Of a DNA stretch of 30,326 bases, positions 1 through 7,924 are shown piece after piece. The DNA is from JALYGJ01 sp036558545 (lineage in GTDB: Bacteria > Chloroflexota > Limnocylindria > Limnocylindrales > CSP1-4): assembly GCA_036558545.1 (NCBI GenBank), contig DATBFJ010000061.1:1-30326 (forward strand), in the 5' to 3' direction. The translations under genes and the position numbers were made by a program. The notes beneath the pieces were generated by a model. It was not told the DNA's origin. It did no database searches and saw nothing but the letters and a program-made list of their open reading frames with translations. Numbering within the stretch: position 1 is the stretch's first letter; each line of letters opens with the position of its first letter.

Positions 1-28
1 GTCCAGGGCGCGCCGAGAGGAGGTCAAT

Positions 29-883
29 TTGGTCGACTCGGACCGTCGCCTCGCCGTTCCGGATTCAGAGCGTCAGTACCACATCGACGCTGCCCGGGGC
101 GACATCGCCGAGTACGTGCTACTGCCCGGCGACCAGGACCGCACAACGAAAGTCGCCAAGCTATTCGAATCCGTCGAATACGAGAACCGCCACCGCGAGT
201 TCGCCACGGCCACGGGCATGTACAAGGGCCGCCGCATCTCGTGCGTCTCAACGGGTATTGGCACGGACAACGTCGAGATCGTGATCGCCGAGATCCTGGC
301 CATCACGGACCATCCAACCTTCATCCGCATTGGCTCGTGTGGTGTCCTGCGCGAGGAAATCGAGCTCGGCGACCTGGTCGTAACAACGGGCGCCGTGCGC
401 CTGGAGGGGACCAGCAAGTTCTATGTCGACGATGGCTATCCGGCCGTCGCCGACTTTCAGGCCGTGAGCGCCATCGTCGAGGCAGCCCATCGGCTTGGCT
501 ACACCGCGCACTTGGGCATCACGGCAACCACGCCGAGCTTCTACGGCGGCCAGGGACGGCCCATTCCCCAGCTGCCTATCCGCTTTCCGAACCTTGCCGA
601 TGAGATGGCGCGCCAGCGCGTGAGCAACTTTGAGATGGAGGCTTCGGCCCTGCTCGTCCTCGCGACATTGGCGGGATGCCGAGCAGGAGTTGTCTGTACG
701 GCCTACGCTCAGCGTGTTCGCGGCGTGTTCGCGAACGAGGAACAACGTCAACACGGCGAAAAAGCGTGCATCGAGACCGGTTTGGAGGCACTTCTCCTGC
801 TCGCCGAGATGGACGAAGCCGTAAAGAAGAGCGGATCCTTGCACTGGCGGCCCTCCTTGTGGTCGTCAGTCATGGCATCCTGA
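29..883 (+). CDS. udp: Uridine phosphorylase-like nucleoside phosphorylase
   Basis: Likely cleaves uridine (or a related nucleoside) with phosphate to the free base and ribose-1-phosphate, a cytosolic salvage reaction. The 284-residue product matches the PNP/UDP phosphorylase family. It has an N-terminal LPGDQDR phosphate-binding stretch (about residues 32-38), then STGIGTDN, the TFIRIGSCG strand, GDLVVTTGAVRLEGTS, and near the C-terminus the NFEMEASAL ribose/base-binding motif typical of uridine phosphorylase. The start is TTG at 29, chosen because a strong Shine-Dalgarno GAGAGGAGG lies 5 bases upstream and no ATG or GTG fits. The length is slightly above the ~250 residues of E. coli Udp because of a short N-terminal and a C-terminal extension. 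Substrate preference between uridine and other nucleosides cannot be read from sequence alone. Confidence 0.85.
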   Translation: MVDSDRRLAVPDSERQYHIDAARGDIAEYVLLPGDQDRTTKVAKLFESVEYENRHREFATATGMYKGRRISCVSTGIGTDNVEIVIAEILAITDHPTFIRIGSCGVLREEIELGDLVVTTGAVRLEGTSKFYVDDGYPAVADFQAVSAIVEAAHRLGYTAHLGITATTPSFYGGQGRPIPQLPIRFPNLADEMARQRVSNFEMEASALLVLATLAGCRAGVVCTAYAQRVRGVFANEEQRQHGEKACIETGLEALLLLAEMDEAVKKSGSLHWRPSLWSSVMAS

Positions 884-958
884 ACAAGGGAATAACGTGG
901 AGTCGGGGCGAACGACCCCGTCCCACCTCAAGTGACTGTGACTCGATAAGGAGGAGAG

Positions 959-1102
959 GTGGCTGAAGCCTACTGCGTGCGGGACAAGATGAAGGTAGAG
1001 ATTCAGAACCCGCAGAAGATCACGATGAAGAACGGCAAGCCCGCTATCAAGGGGACCTGCCCCAAGTGCGGCAACAGCGTCTTCCGCATCGGCGCTGGCT
1101 GA
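959..1102 (+). CDS. Small DUF5679-type zinc-ribbon protein (47 aa)
   Basis: A 47-residue protein starting at GTG 959, with an AAGGAGGA Shine-Dalgarno a few bases upstream. It has the DUF5679 pattern: AYCV near the N-terminus, then TMKNGKPAIKGTCPKCG and a final VFRIG. Family members usually carry two CxxC pairs that would form a zinc ribbon. Here the first pair is C6-x-x-D9, while C34-x-x-C37 is intact, so the site would have three Cys and possibly Asp. Its function is not known to me; small DUF5679 proteins are common in Chloroflexota, Actinobacteria and CPR genomes. It follows the phosphorylase by 75 bases and is closed by a strong terminator, suggesting it is the last gene of that unit or a separately expressed short gene. 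Confidence 0.8.
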   Translation: MAEAYCVRDKMKVEIQNPQKITMKNGKPAIKGTCPKCGNSVFRIGAG

Positions 1103-1126
1103 CGTTCCTTCGAAGAGGGAGAAAGA

Positions 1127-1158
1127 GGGGTCCCGGGTTCTGCCCGGGGCCCCTTTTT
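1127..1158 (+). terminator. Intrinsic terminator after the DUF5679 gene
   Basis: An 11-position stem (1127-1137 with 1143-1153, one T-G wobble) and a 5-base loop are followed directly by five T residues at 1154-1158. It lies 24 bases after the stop codon and separates this gene from the sugar kinase. Confidence 0.9.
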
Positions 1159-1178
1159 GATTCGTTCCGACCTCTCGA

Positions 1179-2126
1179 ATGACCAGTAGACCGGTCCTGG
1201 CCCTCGATCTCGGGGGCACACAGCTGCGCACTGCTGTCGCATTACCGGGCGGGAGCCTGGTGGCGAGGCGAGCCGAGCCGACGCCAATCGCTGCCGATGC
1301 ACTCGTCGATAGCGCAGTCCACGCACTCAGGGCTTCGCGCGAAGAAGCCGTGGCCAAGGGCGCCGCCGAGCCGATCGCCCTTGGTATCTCCGCGCCAGGT
1401 CCACTCGATCCACTGACGGGTGTGCTCATCGATCCGCCCAACCTTGACCGTCGGCTGTGGGGCTTTGACCTTGCACCCACCCTGGAGCGCGAGCTTGGCA
1501 TCGAGGCGTGCCTCGAGCGCGACACGCAGGTTGCAGCTCTTGCCGAGGGCGAGTTCGGCGCAGCGCGCGGCATCGCCGATTTCGTCTACCTCACGGTCTC
1601 AACGGGGATAGGTGGCGGCGTAGTCATCGATGGCCGCCTGGTACGCGGCCCCGATGCTGTCGCCGGCGAGCTCGGCCACCTGACCGTCGATATCGATGGT
1701 CCGGAGTGCGGGTGCGGCGCGCGCGGGCACCTGGAGGCGATCAGCAGCGGCACCGGGATCGCGCGCGCCGCCCGCGAACGTGGATTGGGTGATATCGGCG
1801 CGGTCCAGGTCGCGGCTCTCGAAGACGCCGGTGACGTGGTCGCGGCCGAGATCATGGATTACGCGCGCCGCGCGTTCGCATCAGCCATGGTGTCGATCGT
1901 CGACATATTCAACCCGAGCCGCGTAGTGGTCGGCGGCGGGATCGCCATCGGCCAGGGCGAGCGGCTGCTGCAGCCCGCGCGCGATGCCGTCGAGCAACTG
2001 AGTTTTCGCCGAGCAGCCGCGCGCGTCGAGATCGTTCCGGCGCAGCTGGGCGACGATGTTGGCCTGATTGGAGCGCTGTCGCTGGTCCGACTTGCCCGCT
2101 TCGGCGAAGATAGGGACCTGCACTAG
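1179..2126 (+). CDS. ROK-family sugar kinase (glucokinase-like)
   Basis: Likely phosphorylates glucose or a related hexose with ATP, feeding the glycolytic genes just downstream. The 315-residue product has the ROK fold: N-terminal ATP phosphate motif DLGGTQLR (10-17), ERD (113-115) at the catalytic Asp position, STGIGGG (141-147), ELGH (164-167), the cysteine motif CGCGARGHLE (177-186), and GGGIAIG near the C-terminus. ROK enzymes normally bind zinc with the His of E-x-G-H and three Cys; here the third Cys position is His184, an unusual but potentially metal-binding change. The residue before the catalytic Asp is Arg rather than the usual Asn. It could act on N-acetyl sugars or be a non-glucose ROK kinase; the link to gap-pgk-eno favours glucokinase. 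No clear Shine-Dalgarno is seen before ATG 1179. Confidence 0.85.
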   Translation: MTSRPVLALDLGGTQLRTAVALPGGSLVARRAEPTPIAADALVDSAVHALRASREEAVAKGAAEPIALGISAPGPLDPLTGVLIDPPNLDRRLWGFDLAPTLERELGIEACLERDTQVAALAEGEFGAARGIADFVYLTVSTGIGGGVVIDGRLVRGPDAVAGELGHLTVDIDGPECGCGARGHLEAISSGTGIARAARERGLGDIGAVQVAALEDAGDVVAAEIMDYARRAFASAMVSIVDIFNPSRVVVGGGIAIGQGERLLQPARDAVEQLSFRRAAARVEIVPAQLGDDVGLIGALSLVRLARFGEDRDLH

Positions 2127-2272
2127 GACTCAGTCGCGTCGGGCCGTCTGGCACTACAGGCCGAATCGGCAGCGCGTGAACATCGGAACTGTGACAAACC
2201 AGGCGACGACGCCGCCCAGTTAGCGTCTCGCTTTCAGACCCGCGGCGCGGGTAGATCGGAGGGTTTTCCGCA

Positions 2273-3316
2273 ATGGCTGTCCGTGTCGGCATCAATGGCT
2301 TCGGGCGCATCGGCCGCCAATCGCTCAAGGCCATCATCGAGCGCACCAAGAACGTCGAAGTTGTGGCGATCAACGACCTGGTCGACACGGAGATGAACGC
2401 GCTGCTGTTCCGCTACGACTCGACCTACGGCCGCTATCCGGGCAGCGTCGACTACACGGATGACTCGCTCATCGTCGACGGCCATGCGATCAAGGTCTTC
2501 AAGGAGAAGGACCCCGCCGCGATCAAATGGAGCGATGTGGGCGTCGACATCGTGATCGAGTCGACGGGACTGTTCACCGACGCCGAGAAAGCCAAGGCCC
2601 ACCTCCAGGGGGGCGCCAGGAAGGTGATCATCAGCGCTCCGGCCAAAGGCGAGGACGTCACGATCGTGCTCGGCGTCAACGACGAGATGTACGACCCGGA
2701 CAAGCACGCCATCATCAGCAACGCGAGCTGCACCACTAACTGCCTGGCGCCCGTCGCCAAGGTCGTCAACGACGAGTTCGGCATCGAGCGCGGCCTCATG
2801 AATACGATCCATTCGTACACCAACGACCAGCGCGTGCTCGACGTGGCGCACAAGGACCCGCGGCGCGCGCGCTCGGCGGGCCAGAACATCATCCCGACCA
2901 CGACTGGTGCCGCGCGCGCCCTCGCCCTCGTGATCCCCGAGCTGAAGGGCAAGTTCGATGGCTTCAGCCTGCGCGTGCCAACGCCGACTGTGAGCGTCGT
3001 CGATTTCACTGCCGAGGTCAGGACGCAAGTAACGGCCGAGCAGCTCAACGATGCCTTCCGCGCGGCCGCTGGCGGCAAGATGCAGGGCATCCTGGGCGTT
3101 ACCGACGAGCCGCTCGTGTCCATGGATTTCAAGGGAGACAGCCGCTCATCGATCGTCGACGGCAAGTCGACCATGGTCCTCGGCGATCTCGTCAAGGTCA
3201 TCGCGTGGTACGACAACGAGTGGGGCTACAGCTGCCGCATCGCGGACCTGACCTCGTTCGTCGCCGAGCGCCTGCCCAGCGGCGAGCGCCAGATGGAGGC
3301 CGCCGGGGCCGCCTGA
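2273..3316 (+). CDS. gap: Type I glyceraldehyde-3-phosphate dehydrogenase
   Basis: Oxidises glyceraldehyde-3-phosphate to 1,3-bisphosphoglycerate with NAD in cytosolic glycolysis. The 347-residue protein starts with the Rossmann motif NGFGRIG (8-14). The catalytic SNASCTTN has nucleophile Cys153, and the partner His is His180 in HSYTNDQ. The C-terminal WYDNEWGYSCR is also present. AINDLVD near residue 35 keeps the Asp expected for NAD rather than NADP. Start ATG 2273 has GGAGGG about 9 bases upstream. The 146-base region before it (from 2127) holds no gene, only a small GC hairpin near 2239-2253, and may contain the promoter of gap-pgk-eno, but I see no convincing -35/-10 pair. Confidence 0.97.
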   Translation: MAVRVGINGFGRIGRQSLKAIIERTKNVEVVAINDLVDTEMNALLFRYDSTYGRYPGSVDYTDDSLIVDGHAIKVFKEKDPAAIKWSDVGVDIVIESTGLFTDAEKAKAHLQGGARKVIISAPAKGEDVTIVLGVNDEMYDPDKHAIISNASCTTNCLAPVAKVVNDEFGIERGLMNTIHSYTNDQRVLDVAHKDPRRARSAGQNIIPTTTGAARALALVIPELKGKFDGFSLRVPTPTVSVVDFTAEVRTQVTAEQLNDAFRAAAGGKMQGILGVTDEPLVSMDFKGDSRSSIVDGKSTMVLGDLVKVIAWYDNEWGYSCRIADLTSFVAERLPSGERQMEAAGAA

Positions 3317-3373
3317 TCGGACGCCCGACCGCACACCCCACCATCGCCGCCTGACCCGCCTCGAGGAACCAAA

Positions 3374-4579
3374 ATGGAGAAACAGACCGTCCGGGATTTC
3401 GATCCCCAGGGCAAGCGCGTCTTGGTGCGCGTCGATTTCAACGTCCCGATCGAGGACGGCAAGGTCAAGGACGACTCGCGTATCCGAGCCGCGTTGCCGA
3501 CCATCAAATACCTGCTCGATAACGGCGCATCAGTCGTGCTGATGAGCCACCTTGGCCGGCCCAAGGGCAAAGTCGTGGAGTCGGCACGCTTGCGCCCCGT
3601 AGCTCAATGGCTGAGCGCGCTGCTCAAGATGCCCGTTCCGATTACCGGCGATCCCCTGGGGATCGGCACGCGCGATGCCGTGGCTCGCCTGAAGCCCGGC
3701 CAGGTGCTGATGCTCGAGAACCTGCGCTTTCATCCGCAGGAAGAGGCAAACGACGACGAGTACGCCAAGACTCTTGCGTCCTACGGCGACATATATGTCA
3801 ACGATGCTTTCGGCACCGCCCACCGCGCCCATGCATCGACCGTCGGCGTGACCAAGTACCTGCCCGCCTACGCGGGCCTGCTCATGGAACGCGAAATCGA
3901 GATGCTTTCGAAGCTTCTCGAGAACGTCGAGCATCCCTTCGCCGCGATCATCGGCGGCGCAAAGGTGTCGGGCAAGCTGGCTGTGCTCAATCACCTCCTG
4001 ACGGTGTGCGACTCATTCCTCATCGGCGGCGGAATGGCCAACACTTTCCTGGTCGCGCAGGGCTACAGCGTCGGCAAGAGCCTGCTCGAGCGGGACCTCG
4101 TCGACGACGCCAGGCAGATCCTCGACCGGGCGCAGTCAAAGAGCGTCGAGTTCCTGCTGCCGACAGACGTCGTCGTGGCCAAGGAGGTCACCCGCGGCGC
4201 AGAGCACAAGATCGTCAAGGTCAACAAGATCCCCAACTCGTGGTCGGCGGTCGACATCGGTCCGGACACGACACAGGCATTCATCGCAGCTCTCCAGCCG
4301 GCCAAGACCGTGTTCTGGAACGGCCCGCTGGGCGTTTTCGAGGTGCCGACATTCGGCGACGGCACGCGCGCCATTGCTCGCGAGCTCGCCCAGCTGGCAG
4401 AGAACGGCGTGACAGTCGTCGTCGGCGGCGGTGATTCCGTTGCTGCGCTAGAGGAGCTGGGGCTCGCCTCGAAGATGACGCACATCTCAACTGGCGGCGG
4501 TGCCTCACTCGAGTTCATGGAAGGTCGGGAATTGCCCGGGATCGCAGTCCTTCTTGACCGGGCAGCGGTGGCCGCATGA
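3374..4579 (+). CDS. pgk: Phosphoglycerate kinase
   Basis: Transfers phosphate from 1,3-bisphosphoglycerate to ADP, the first ATP-yielding step of lower glycolysis. The 401-residue protein is full length and shows the family signature VLVRVDFNVP, the SHLGRPKG substrate loop, ENLRFHPQEE, NDAFGTAHRAHAS, the hinge region around GGAKVSGK, and the nucleotide-site motifs FWNGPLGVFE, GGGDSVAA and STGGGASLEFMEG. It follows gap by 57 bases, with AGGAA upstream of ATG 3374. Its last codons overlap the enolase start in an ATGA junction, so the two are probably translationally coupled. Confidence 0.97.
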   Translation: MEKQTVRDFDPQGKRVLVRVDFNVPIEDGKVKDDSRIRAALPTIKYLLDNGASVVLMSHLGRPKGKVVESARLRPVAQWLSALLKMPVPITGDPLGIGTRDAVARLKPGQVLMLENLRFHPQEEANDDEYAKTLASYGDIYVNDAFGTAHRAHASTVGVTKYLPAYAGLLMEREIEMLSKLLENVEHPFAAIIGGAKVSGKLAVLNHLLTVCDSFLIGGGMANTFLVAQGYSVGKSLLERDLVDDARQILDRAQSKSVEFLLPTDVVVAKEVTRGAEHKIVKVNKIPNSWSAVDIGPDTTQAFIAALQPAKTVFWNGPLGVFEVPTFGDGTRAIARELAQLAENGVTVVVGGGDSVAALEELGLASKMTHISTGGGASLEFMEGRELPGIAVLLDRAAVAA

Positions 4580-5886
4580 CAACCATCGAGCTCGTCGACG
4601 CGCACGAGATTCTCGATTCGCGCGGCAATCCGACGCTCGAGGCGGTGGTCGTGCTCGACTCCGGGGCGGTGGGTCGAGCGGCGGTTCCGTCGGGCGCCTC
4701 GACCGGGGCACACGAAGCCGTCGAGCTGCGCGACGGCGAGAAGGACCGCTACGGCGGCAAAGGCGTGCGCAAGGCCGTGGTCAATGTCCTCGAGTCAATC
4801 GCGCCTGCGCTCATCGACCAGGACGCGGCTGAGCAGGCGCAGGTCGATCAGCTGCTGATCGACCTCGACGGGACGCCCAACAAAAGCAAACTCGGAGCAA
4901 ACGCGATCCTGGGCGTGTCACTCGCGTGCGCCCATGCCTCGGCAGCCGCGTACGGCATGCCCCTCTACCGCTATCTGGGCGGCGTGCGCGGCACTCTCCT
5001 GCCTGTACCCATGTTCAACATCCTCAACGGCGGCAAGCACGCCGAGGACTCGACGGACTTCCAGGAGTTCATGGTCATGCCCATCGGGGCACCGACTTAC
5101 AGCGAAGCCCTGCGCGCCGGTTCGGAGGTTTTCCACGCGCTCAAGAAGTCGCTTCACGACCAAGGTTTCGCAACAGGTCAGGGCGACGAGGGTGGCTTCG
5201 CGCCGTCACTGGCATCGAACCAGGCGGCCATCGAGCAGGTGCTCAAGGCGATTGAGCTCGCCGGCTACAAGCCTGGCGAGGATGTGGCGATTGCCCTCGA
5301 TCCCGCGGTGAGCGAGCTGGTCGATCTGGACACGCCCGCCGATTCGAATGGGGAGTTGACCTATCGGCTGGCAAAAGAGGGTCGGACGCTGAAGACGGGC
5401 GAGCTGATCTCCTTCTGGGAGGACTGGGTTGCGCGCTACCCGATCGTCTCGCTCGAGGACGGCCTTGCCGAGGATGACTGGGCCGGCTGGCATGCGCTGA
5501 CGTCGCGGCTTGGCAAGAAGGTGCAGCTCGTGGGCGACGACCTGCTGGTGACGGACCCGGAGCGGGTGCGCCGCGGCATCGACGAAGACTCGTGCAACGC
5601 GGTGCTGATCAAGCTGAACCAGATTGGCACGCTGACCGAGACGCTGACGGTCGTCGACATGGCGATGAACGCCGGCTGGGGAGCGGTGATCAGCCACCGC
5701 AGCGGTGAGACCGAGGACACGACGATCGCCGATCTGGCAGTCGCTTCCGGCGCCGGCCAGCTGAAATGCGGAGCGCCGTCGCGTTCCGAGCGGGTTGCCA
5801 AGTACAACCGGCTGCTTCGAATCGAGGACGAGCTGGGGCCATCGGCTCGTTTCCAGGGAGCGGAGGCACTGGCGCACTCGCGTTGA
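4576..5886 (+). CDS. eno: Enolase
   Basis: Converts 2-phosphoglycerate to phosphoenolpyruvate; in many bacteria it is also an RNA degradosome partner. The 436-residue protein has DSRGNPT, the SGASTGAHEA mobile loop, GDEGGFAP with Glu205, magnesium ligands Asp242, Glu294 and Asp321, catalytic Lys346 in LIKLNQIG, and SHRSGETEDT. ATG 4576 overlaps the pgk stop by 4 bases. There is a small insertion of roughly eight residues after ALDPAVSE (about 250-260) compared with typical enolases, and the segment after GQLK reads CGAPSRSERVAKYN. Neither should affect catalysis. No tpiA or gpm gene lies between pgk and eno, unlike many glycolytic operons. Confidence 0.97.
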   Translation: MTTIELVDAHEILDSRGNPTLEAVVVLDSGAVGRAAVPSGASTGAHEAVELRDGEKDRYGGKGVRKAVVNVLESIAPALIDQDAAEQAQVDQLLIDLDGTPNKSKLGANAILGVSLACAHASAAAYGMPLYRYLGGVRGTLLPVPMFNILNGGKHAEDSTDFQEFMVMPIGAPTYSEALRAGSEVFHALKKSLHDQGFATGQGDEGGFAPSLASNQAAIEQVLKAIELAGYKPGEDVAIALDPAVSELVDLDTPADSNGELTYRLAKEGRTLKTGELISFWEDWVARYPIVSLEDGLAEDDWAGWHALTSRLGKKVQLVGDDLLVTDPERVRRGIDEDSCNAVLIKLNQIGTLTETLTVVDMAMNAGWGAVISHRSGETEDTTIADLAVASGAGQLKCGAPSRSERVAKYNRLLRIEDELGPSARFQGAEALAHSR

Positions 5887-5905
5887 CTCACTTCGCTATA
5901 GGCTC

Positions 5906-6484
5906 GTGGAAGTGAGTCGCGTGATCGATAAGGGCGCCATCTTTGCCGGTTATGTCGGCATAGGCATGGCGCTGGTACTGGCCATTGCCTTTGAGCTGAT
6001 CATCCCGGTGCAGACTCTCGTGTTTGTGCTTGCGCCGCTGATGGGCGTGCTCATCGGCGTGTATGCCAACGTGCGATCGGAACGGTGGCGGCCGCGCGCC
6101 AGGGTACTGGCGAACTCGTTCTACGCCGCACTCGTCACGGGCGTTGCGGTGGCCGTGCTATACGTGCTCCTGCGCCTCGTCTTCATCTACGGCGACACCG
6201 GCGCAATGCCTGATGGCACCTCGCTCACATGCAACACGGGCCCTGATTGCATCTACGCGCGTTACGTAGCGGCCGGGCAGGCGGACGAGCTCGCGCCACT
6301 TGGCATCACCGACGGCGCATCGCTCGCGGCCGCAGCATGGCGCGAGCTGCTGATCTTCGGCGGGGGACTGATCGTGCTGACGATTGCCGGCGGCCTTGTT
6401 GGGGGCGGCATTCGCAGCGTTGCCAAGCTGCCGACCTCGTCGCCATTGCCGACTGCCCGTCCACGCCCCCAGAATTCGATCTAG
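5906..6484 (+). CDS. Unassigned four-helix membrane protein
   Basis: I do not recognise this family. About 192 residues, with four likely membrane helices: one right at the N-terminus (IFAGYVGIGMALVLAIAFELI), a second (TLVFVLAPLMGVLIGVYANV), a third (YAALVTGVAVAVLYVLLRLVFIY) and a fourth near the C-terminus (LLIFGGGLIVLTIAGGLVGGG). An extracytoplasmic-looking loop between helices 3 and 4 has two cysteines (CNTGPDC) that could form a disulfide. The start is uncertain: in-frame GTG codons sit at 5906, 5912 and 5921, with GGAAG before the last. It begins 20 bases after eno and may be co-transcribed with it. The C-terminal tail is Pro/Ser-rich. Confidence 0.65.
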   Translation: MEVSRVIDKGAIFAGYVGIGMALVLAIAFELIIPVQTLVFVLAPLMGVLIGVYANVRSERWRPRARVLANSFYAALVTGVAVAVLYVLLRLVFIYGDTGAMPDGTSLTCNTGPDCIYARYVAAGQADELAPLGITDGASLAAAAWRELLIFGGGLIVLTIAGGLVGGGIRSVAKLPTSSPLPTARPRPQNSI

Positions 6485-6513
6485 GGCCACGCGACCGCCA
6501 CGAGGGAATGGAG

Positions 6514-6864
6514 ATGCAGTACCACAAGCTCGAGCAGTCAGCGGGTGACGACCAGCTGCTGGTGCTTTTCGTAAATCAGGACACGGCCGAGATGGTGGAT
6601 CCGTCCGCCTTCCTGCAGGCATTGTCTGAAGATGCGGCGGCGCGTCGGCCGAAAGGTTGGCGACTTGTTTCGGTTAGCGCGATGCCGCTCCGCCAGACGG
6701 GTACGCTGGGCAACGTCTTTTGGCAGACCGGCGGCCAGTACGCGACGCAGGCCGGGTTGCTCGCGATCTACTCATCCGCTCCGACCTCTGACGACGCCAC
6801 TGTGGCCGGCACCGCCACGCCCCAGGCCAGCACAACAGCCTCCGTCCACGAGCTCACGACCTAG
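6514..6864 (+). CDS. Unassigned small soluble protein (~116 aa)
   Basis: Family not recognised. The start is set at ATG 6514 because GAGGGA at 6502-6507 sits six bases upstream; ATG 6508 is also in frame but too close to that site. The body (QYHKLEQ, LLVLFVNQDTAEMVD, KGWRLVSVSAMPL, QAGLLAIYSS) looks like a compact alpha/beta fold with a GWxLVSV strand seen in several short DUF families. It ends in a Thr/Ala-rich tail. No signal peptide or membrane helix is present. It follows the membrane protein by 29 bases, so the pair could be one unit, ended by the terminator at 7076-7104. Confidence 0.55.
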   Translation: MQYHKLEQSAGDDQLLVLFVNQDTAEMVDPSAFLQALSEDAAARRPKGWRLVSVSAMPLRQTGTLGNVFWQTGGQYATQAGLLAIYSSAPTSDDATVAGTATPQASTTASVHELTT

Positions 6865-6895
6865 GCCGAGCGCGGCGAGCCTCCGCCTTTCGCAT

Positions 6896-6924
6896 CCCCG
6901 GTATTTGCCAAATGGATATACCGG
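6896..6924. repeat. 8-bp inverted repeat in the intergenic region
   Basis: CCCGGTAT at 6896-6903 and ATACCGGG at 6917-6924 form a perfect inverted repeat with a 13-base centre, which itself contains ATTT-gcc-AAAT. It may be an RNA hairpin of the upstream transcript or an operator; there is no T tract. The rest of 6865-7075 (about 210 bases) shows no gene, tRNA or other clear feature. Confidence 0.5.
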
Positions 6925-7075
6925 GACAATCGAGGCCAATAAGGGCCCACGGGCGCGGTGTTGAGTTCCTGCCACACTCGGACCTGCGTGGTGCAGGCAG
7001 CTCGACGCCGCCTTATGCCATGGCACAGCTGGTCTGTATCAGTCACACGAATTCGGCTGTCGCAAACCCATGAGA

Positions 7076-7104
7076 AAAGCCGCCGGGCCCTGCCCGGCGG
7101 CTTT
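7076..7104. terminator. Bidirectional intrinsic terminator
   Basis: A perfect 13-bp stem (7076-7088 with 7092-7104) closes a 3-base loop. T-rich runs lie on both sides: TTTGTTTCTT on the plus strand and TTTTCTC on the minus strand. It lies between the convergent small protein gene and rpsT, and starts 24 bases after the rpsT stop codon, so it most likely ends both transcripts. Confidence 0.9.
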
Positions 7105-7127
7105 GTTTCTTCGAGTCGGGAGTGGTG

Positions 7128-7859
7128 CTAGCTCTTCTTGGTGCTCGTCTTTGGGGCCGATTTGGCCGCCGGCTTGGAGGCCGCAGGCTTCGCGGCACCG
7201 GCCTTGGACGTTGTCGCCTTGGCCGCCGATGCCTTTGTCGTCGACTTGGCTACAGTCGCCTTGGCAGCCGGCTTGGTGGCCGCGGCCGCGGGCTTCTTCG
7301 CGGAGATGGCCGCCTTTGGCGCAGCCGTTGTCGATGCGGCTGGCGTGGCCGTCGCCGTTGCCGTTGCCTCCGCCTCGGCGCTATCCGAGCGCGAGGTACG
7401 AGCCAGCGCGGCACGGGCCTTGCCGGCCGCCGTCTGGGCACCCTTCGCCTTGGTCGCGCGACCGGCGGCGATGCGCGCCTTTGCCTGCTTGGCCGCTGCG
7501 GCCTTGCCGACCTGTCGGGCGCTCTTGGCGGGAGCCGCGACGCCTTCGCCGCCGAGTGCGGCGTTGACCTTGATCATGAGCCGGCTCTTGCGTCGATCGG
7601 CCGCGTTCCGATGGATCGCGCCGATCTTCGCGGCCTTGTCGAGCGCTGAAACGGCGCGTTGAACCGCGGCCTGAACCTCCTCGGGAGTGCCGCTGACGCC
7701 GGCCGCGGTGTCCGTGGCGACGAGCAGGGCCCTGGACACGAGTGTCTTGGCCTGCGTGCGGCGAGGCTGGTTGATCGCGCGCCGGCGCTGCGTCTGGCGA
7801 ACGCGCTTGATTGCCGATGGTGTGCGCGCGCCGGTCCAGCCGCGCGTTGAATGAGCCAA
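7128..7859 (-). CDS. rpsT: 30S ribosomal protein S20 with long histone-H1-like C-terminal tail
   Basis: S20 binds 16S rRNA early in small-subunit assembly. The core is clear at residues 14-100: PSAIKRVRQTQRRRAINQ, then AVSALDKAAKIGAIHRNAADRRKSRLMIKVN, the classic S20 signature. Normal S20 is about 85-90 residues; this product is 243. Residues ~105-243 are Ala/Lys/Thr/Pro-rich, with PAAK, AAKP and SKPAAK repeats resembling histone H1 or bacterial HU tails, probably disordered and strongly basic. A short acidic/Thr patch (about 158-180) separates two basic blocks. The start is TTG at 7859 with AGAGG seven bases upstream. The tail reads through to a stop 24 bases before a strong terminator, which argues against a spurious extension. 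The tail may add rRNA or DNA binding; that is inference. Confidence 0.9.
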   Translation of the reverse strand: MAHSTRGWTGARTPSAIKRVRQTQRRRAINQPRRTQAKTLVSRALLVATDTAAGVSGTPEEVQAAVQRAVSALDKAAKIGAIHRNAADRRKSRLMIKVNAALGGEGVAAPAKSARQVGKAAAAKQAKARIAAGRATKAKGAQTAAGKARAALARTSRSDSAEAEATATATATPAASTTAAPKAAISAKKPAAAATKPAAKATVAKSTTKASAAKATTSKAGAAKPAASKPAAKSAPKTSTKKS

Positions 7860-7924
7860 GTCGAAACCTCTGGGCGTGTCAGTTCTTGTGCGCTGCTACG
7901 GCGCGATGGAGCGCCGGGGCGCGA

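Noticed and set aside
904..920. Small hairpin (CGGGG/CCCCG) after the uridine phosphorylase gene
   Set aside because: The stem is only 5 bp with no T tract, too weak to call a terminator.
7070..7662. Plus-strand open frames opposite the S20 tail
   Set aside because: Repetitive Ala/Lys codons on the minus strand leave several plus frames open; these products are low-complexity and start inside the terminator or without ribosome sites.
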